This document shows, in pieces, positions 63,146 through 64,000 of a stretch of DNA of 64,000 bases. Both the position numbers and the translations under genes were made by a program. Location: contig JASFYT010000004.1 of NCBI GenBank assembly GCA_045047085.1, positions 102,361 to 166,360 of the forward strand, read 5' to 3'. Every line of letters begins with the position of its first letter. The stretch's first letter is position 1. The stretch is from GCA-2401155 sp045047085 (GTDB taxonomy: Bacteria > Pseudomonadota > Alphaproteobacteria > Rhizobiales > Rhizobiaceae). The notes under the pieces are model-generated. The model saw nothing but the letters and a program-made list of their open reading frames with translations, searched no databases and was not told where the DNA came from.

Positions 63146-64000
63146 GTGAATATCGGAATTCGCCAAACTTCTATTCCAGATACAGCAGGATCGAGTTCCA
63201 TTCCCGTTGTGATATTTTATCCATGTGAAGAAGAAATGGATCTGATTCATATCGGTCCTTATTCGGTGACTGCTGCACGTGATGCCGCTCCTACGTTTCG
63301 TGAAACTCCTTTGGTTGTCATTTCTCACGGCAACAGCGGATCACCTTGGGTTCACAGGGGTTTGGCTGCCAACCTTGCAATGCGAGGCGCTATCGTAGTC
63401 TTGCCGGAACACGTCGGTAACAGTAAATCTGACAACAGTTTGGAGGGTACTCAGAAAAATCTCACGAATCGCCCTCGACAATTGAAGCTGAGTGTTGAGG
63501 CAGTCCGTAATTCTGAAGATTTCGGCCCGCTTATAACCGAAACCTTTGGTATAGGGCATTCCATTGGCGGATACACCGTGTTGGCAGCAGCAGGCGCTAA
63601 GCCTTACGCTGGCCCACACGAAACGTCTTCTGGCGAAGTTGAACCTCTTGTTGTTGAATACACCGGCATGTCATCAATCGTGGTTCTCGCACCCGCAACT
63701 CAGTGGTTCCAAGGCGATGACTCCTTTTCGGAATTTGTAATCCCAACTTTGATGATCACCGGTGAAAACGATGAAATTACGACAGATATTCATGCAAACA
63801 TCCTACAATCACGCATTTTGGATCCAAATATCCTTACACACAGGGTTGTTTCCGGAGCAGGTCATTTTTCATTCCAAAGTCCGTTTCCCCTTCAAATGAC
63901 CAACCCGCATTTCCCACCTTCACAAGACCCTGCTGGATTTGATCGAGAGGTTTACCAATTGGAGTTGTTAGAAACTGTGTGCCAGTTCTTTGGTATCAGC
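63146..64000 (+). CDS. Alpha/beta hydrolase (PAF-acetylhydrolase/dienelactone hydrolase-like), cut by window end
   Basis: An open frame from the GTG at 63146 (AAGGAGAGAAAG upstream) to the window edge, at least 285 residues and without a stop. Order of blocks: an N-terminal strand region, VVISHGNSGSPWVHRGLAANLAMRG (oxyanion region), nucleophile Ser in GIGHSIGGYT, Asp in MITGENDEIT and His in VVSGAGHFSF, so the triad is complete. No signal peptide is visible. It resembles predicted dienelactone or PAF-acetylhydrolase-type esterases. The substrate is unknown. Confidence 0.85.
   Translation, partial: MNIGIRQTSIPDTAGSSSIPVVIFYPCEEEMDLIHIGPYSVTAARDAAPTFRETPLVVISHGNSGSPWVHRGLAANLAMRGAIVVLPEHVGNSKSDNSLEGTQKNLTNRPRQLKLSVEAVRNSEDFGPLITETFGIGHSIGGYTVLAAAGAKPYAGPHETSSGEVEPLVVEYTGMSSIVVLAPATQWFQGDDSFSEFVIPTLMITGENDEITTDIHANILQSRILDPNILTHRVVSGAGHFSFQSPFPLQMTNPHFPPSQDPAGFDREVYQLELLETVCQFFGIS

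Overview
The window looks like part of an alphaproteobacterial chromosome, probably from the Hyphomicrobiales and possibly a marine, moderate-GC member. This is inferred from gene content and base composition and from a palindromic repeat near 62.83 kb that resembles the dispersed repeats of rhizobial genomes. No rRNA, tRNA or CRISPR array was seen.

Layout. 0-1.1 kb: the end of a glutamine-synthetase-family gene and a [2Fe-2S] ferredoxin. 1.1-7.6 kb: an accessory patch with a FemAB/CelD-type acyltransferase gene bracketed by 21-bp near-repeats, a two-gene cassette (cytoplasmic S8 protease plus MBL-fold hydrolase), a DUF2274-type conjugation remnant and a broken IS3-family transposase. 7.6-35.7 kb: a large catabolic cluster. 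It holds a decayed TRAP permease, a CoA ligase, a broken Asp/Glu-racemase-family gene, MarR regulators, a Rieske oxygenase (reductase, alpha, beta), a thiolase-fold protein without the thiolase Cys/His, a DUF35-pseudoSDR fusion, two isatin-hydrolase-like cyclases, SDR and opine-dehydrogenase-family genes, a shortened 3-hydroxyacyl-CoA dehydrogenase, a five-gene peptide-type ABC transporter, two phytoene-dehydrogenase-like flavoproteins, an exported VOC protein and both parts of a 2-oxoacid (indolepyruvate-type):ferredoxin oxidoreductase. 36.4-42.8 kb: a GGCT-fold protein, an MFS carrier, a UPF0104-type membrane protein, a broken Tat-exported gene, a secreted-repeat protein with an ECF sigma/anti-sigma pair, and a trans-sulfuration enzyme remnant. 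43.2-52.1 kb: a LacI-controlled sugar operon (RbsABC-type transporter, oxidoreductase, SIS protein, glucokinase) with a double operator and ~49-bp near-repeats on both sides. 52.4-60.4 kb: a TetR-controlled NMT1/SsuABC-type uptake system with amidase, DapA-like, GNAT and epimerase genes. 60.6-64 kb: MarR regulator and hydrolases.

How the genes may work together. The 9-36 kb cluster contains, in a chemically sensible order, what is needed to degrade an indole-3-acetate-like compound through isatin. A Rieske oxygenase would make a dioxindole-acetate type product and a CoA ligase would activate it. The thiolase-fold/DUF35 pair resembles the retro-aldolases of steroid side-chain degradation and could split the beta-hydroxyacyl-CoA into isatin and acetyl-CoA. 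The cyclases would open isatin to isatinate, which is a 2-oxoacid and so a plausible substrate for the IorAB-like enzyme, giving anthraniloyl-CoA. This is inference from family chemistry and gene order. A shared inverted-repeat-like motif in three intergenic regions suggests one MarR regulon.

A second theme is decay. TRAP permease, racemase, opine dehydrogenase, hydroxyacyl-CoA dehydrogenase, IS3 transposase, a Tat-exported protein, a PLP enzyme and an alpha/beta hydrolase all carry frameshifts, stops or internal deletions beside intact neighbours.
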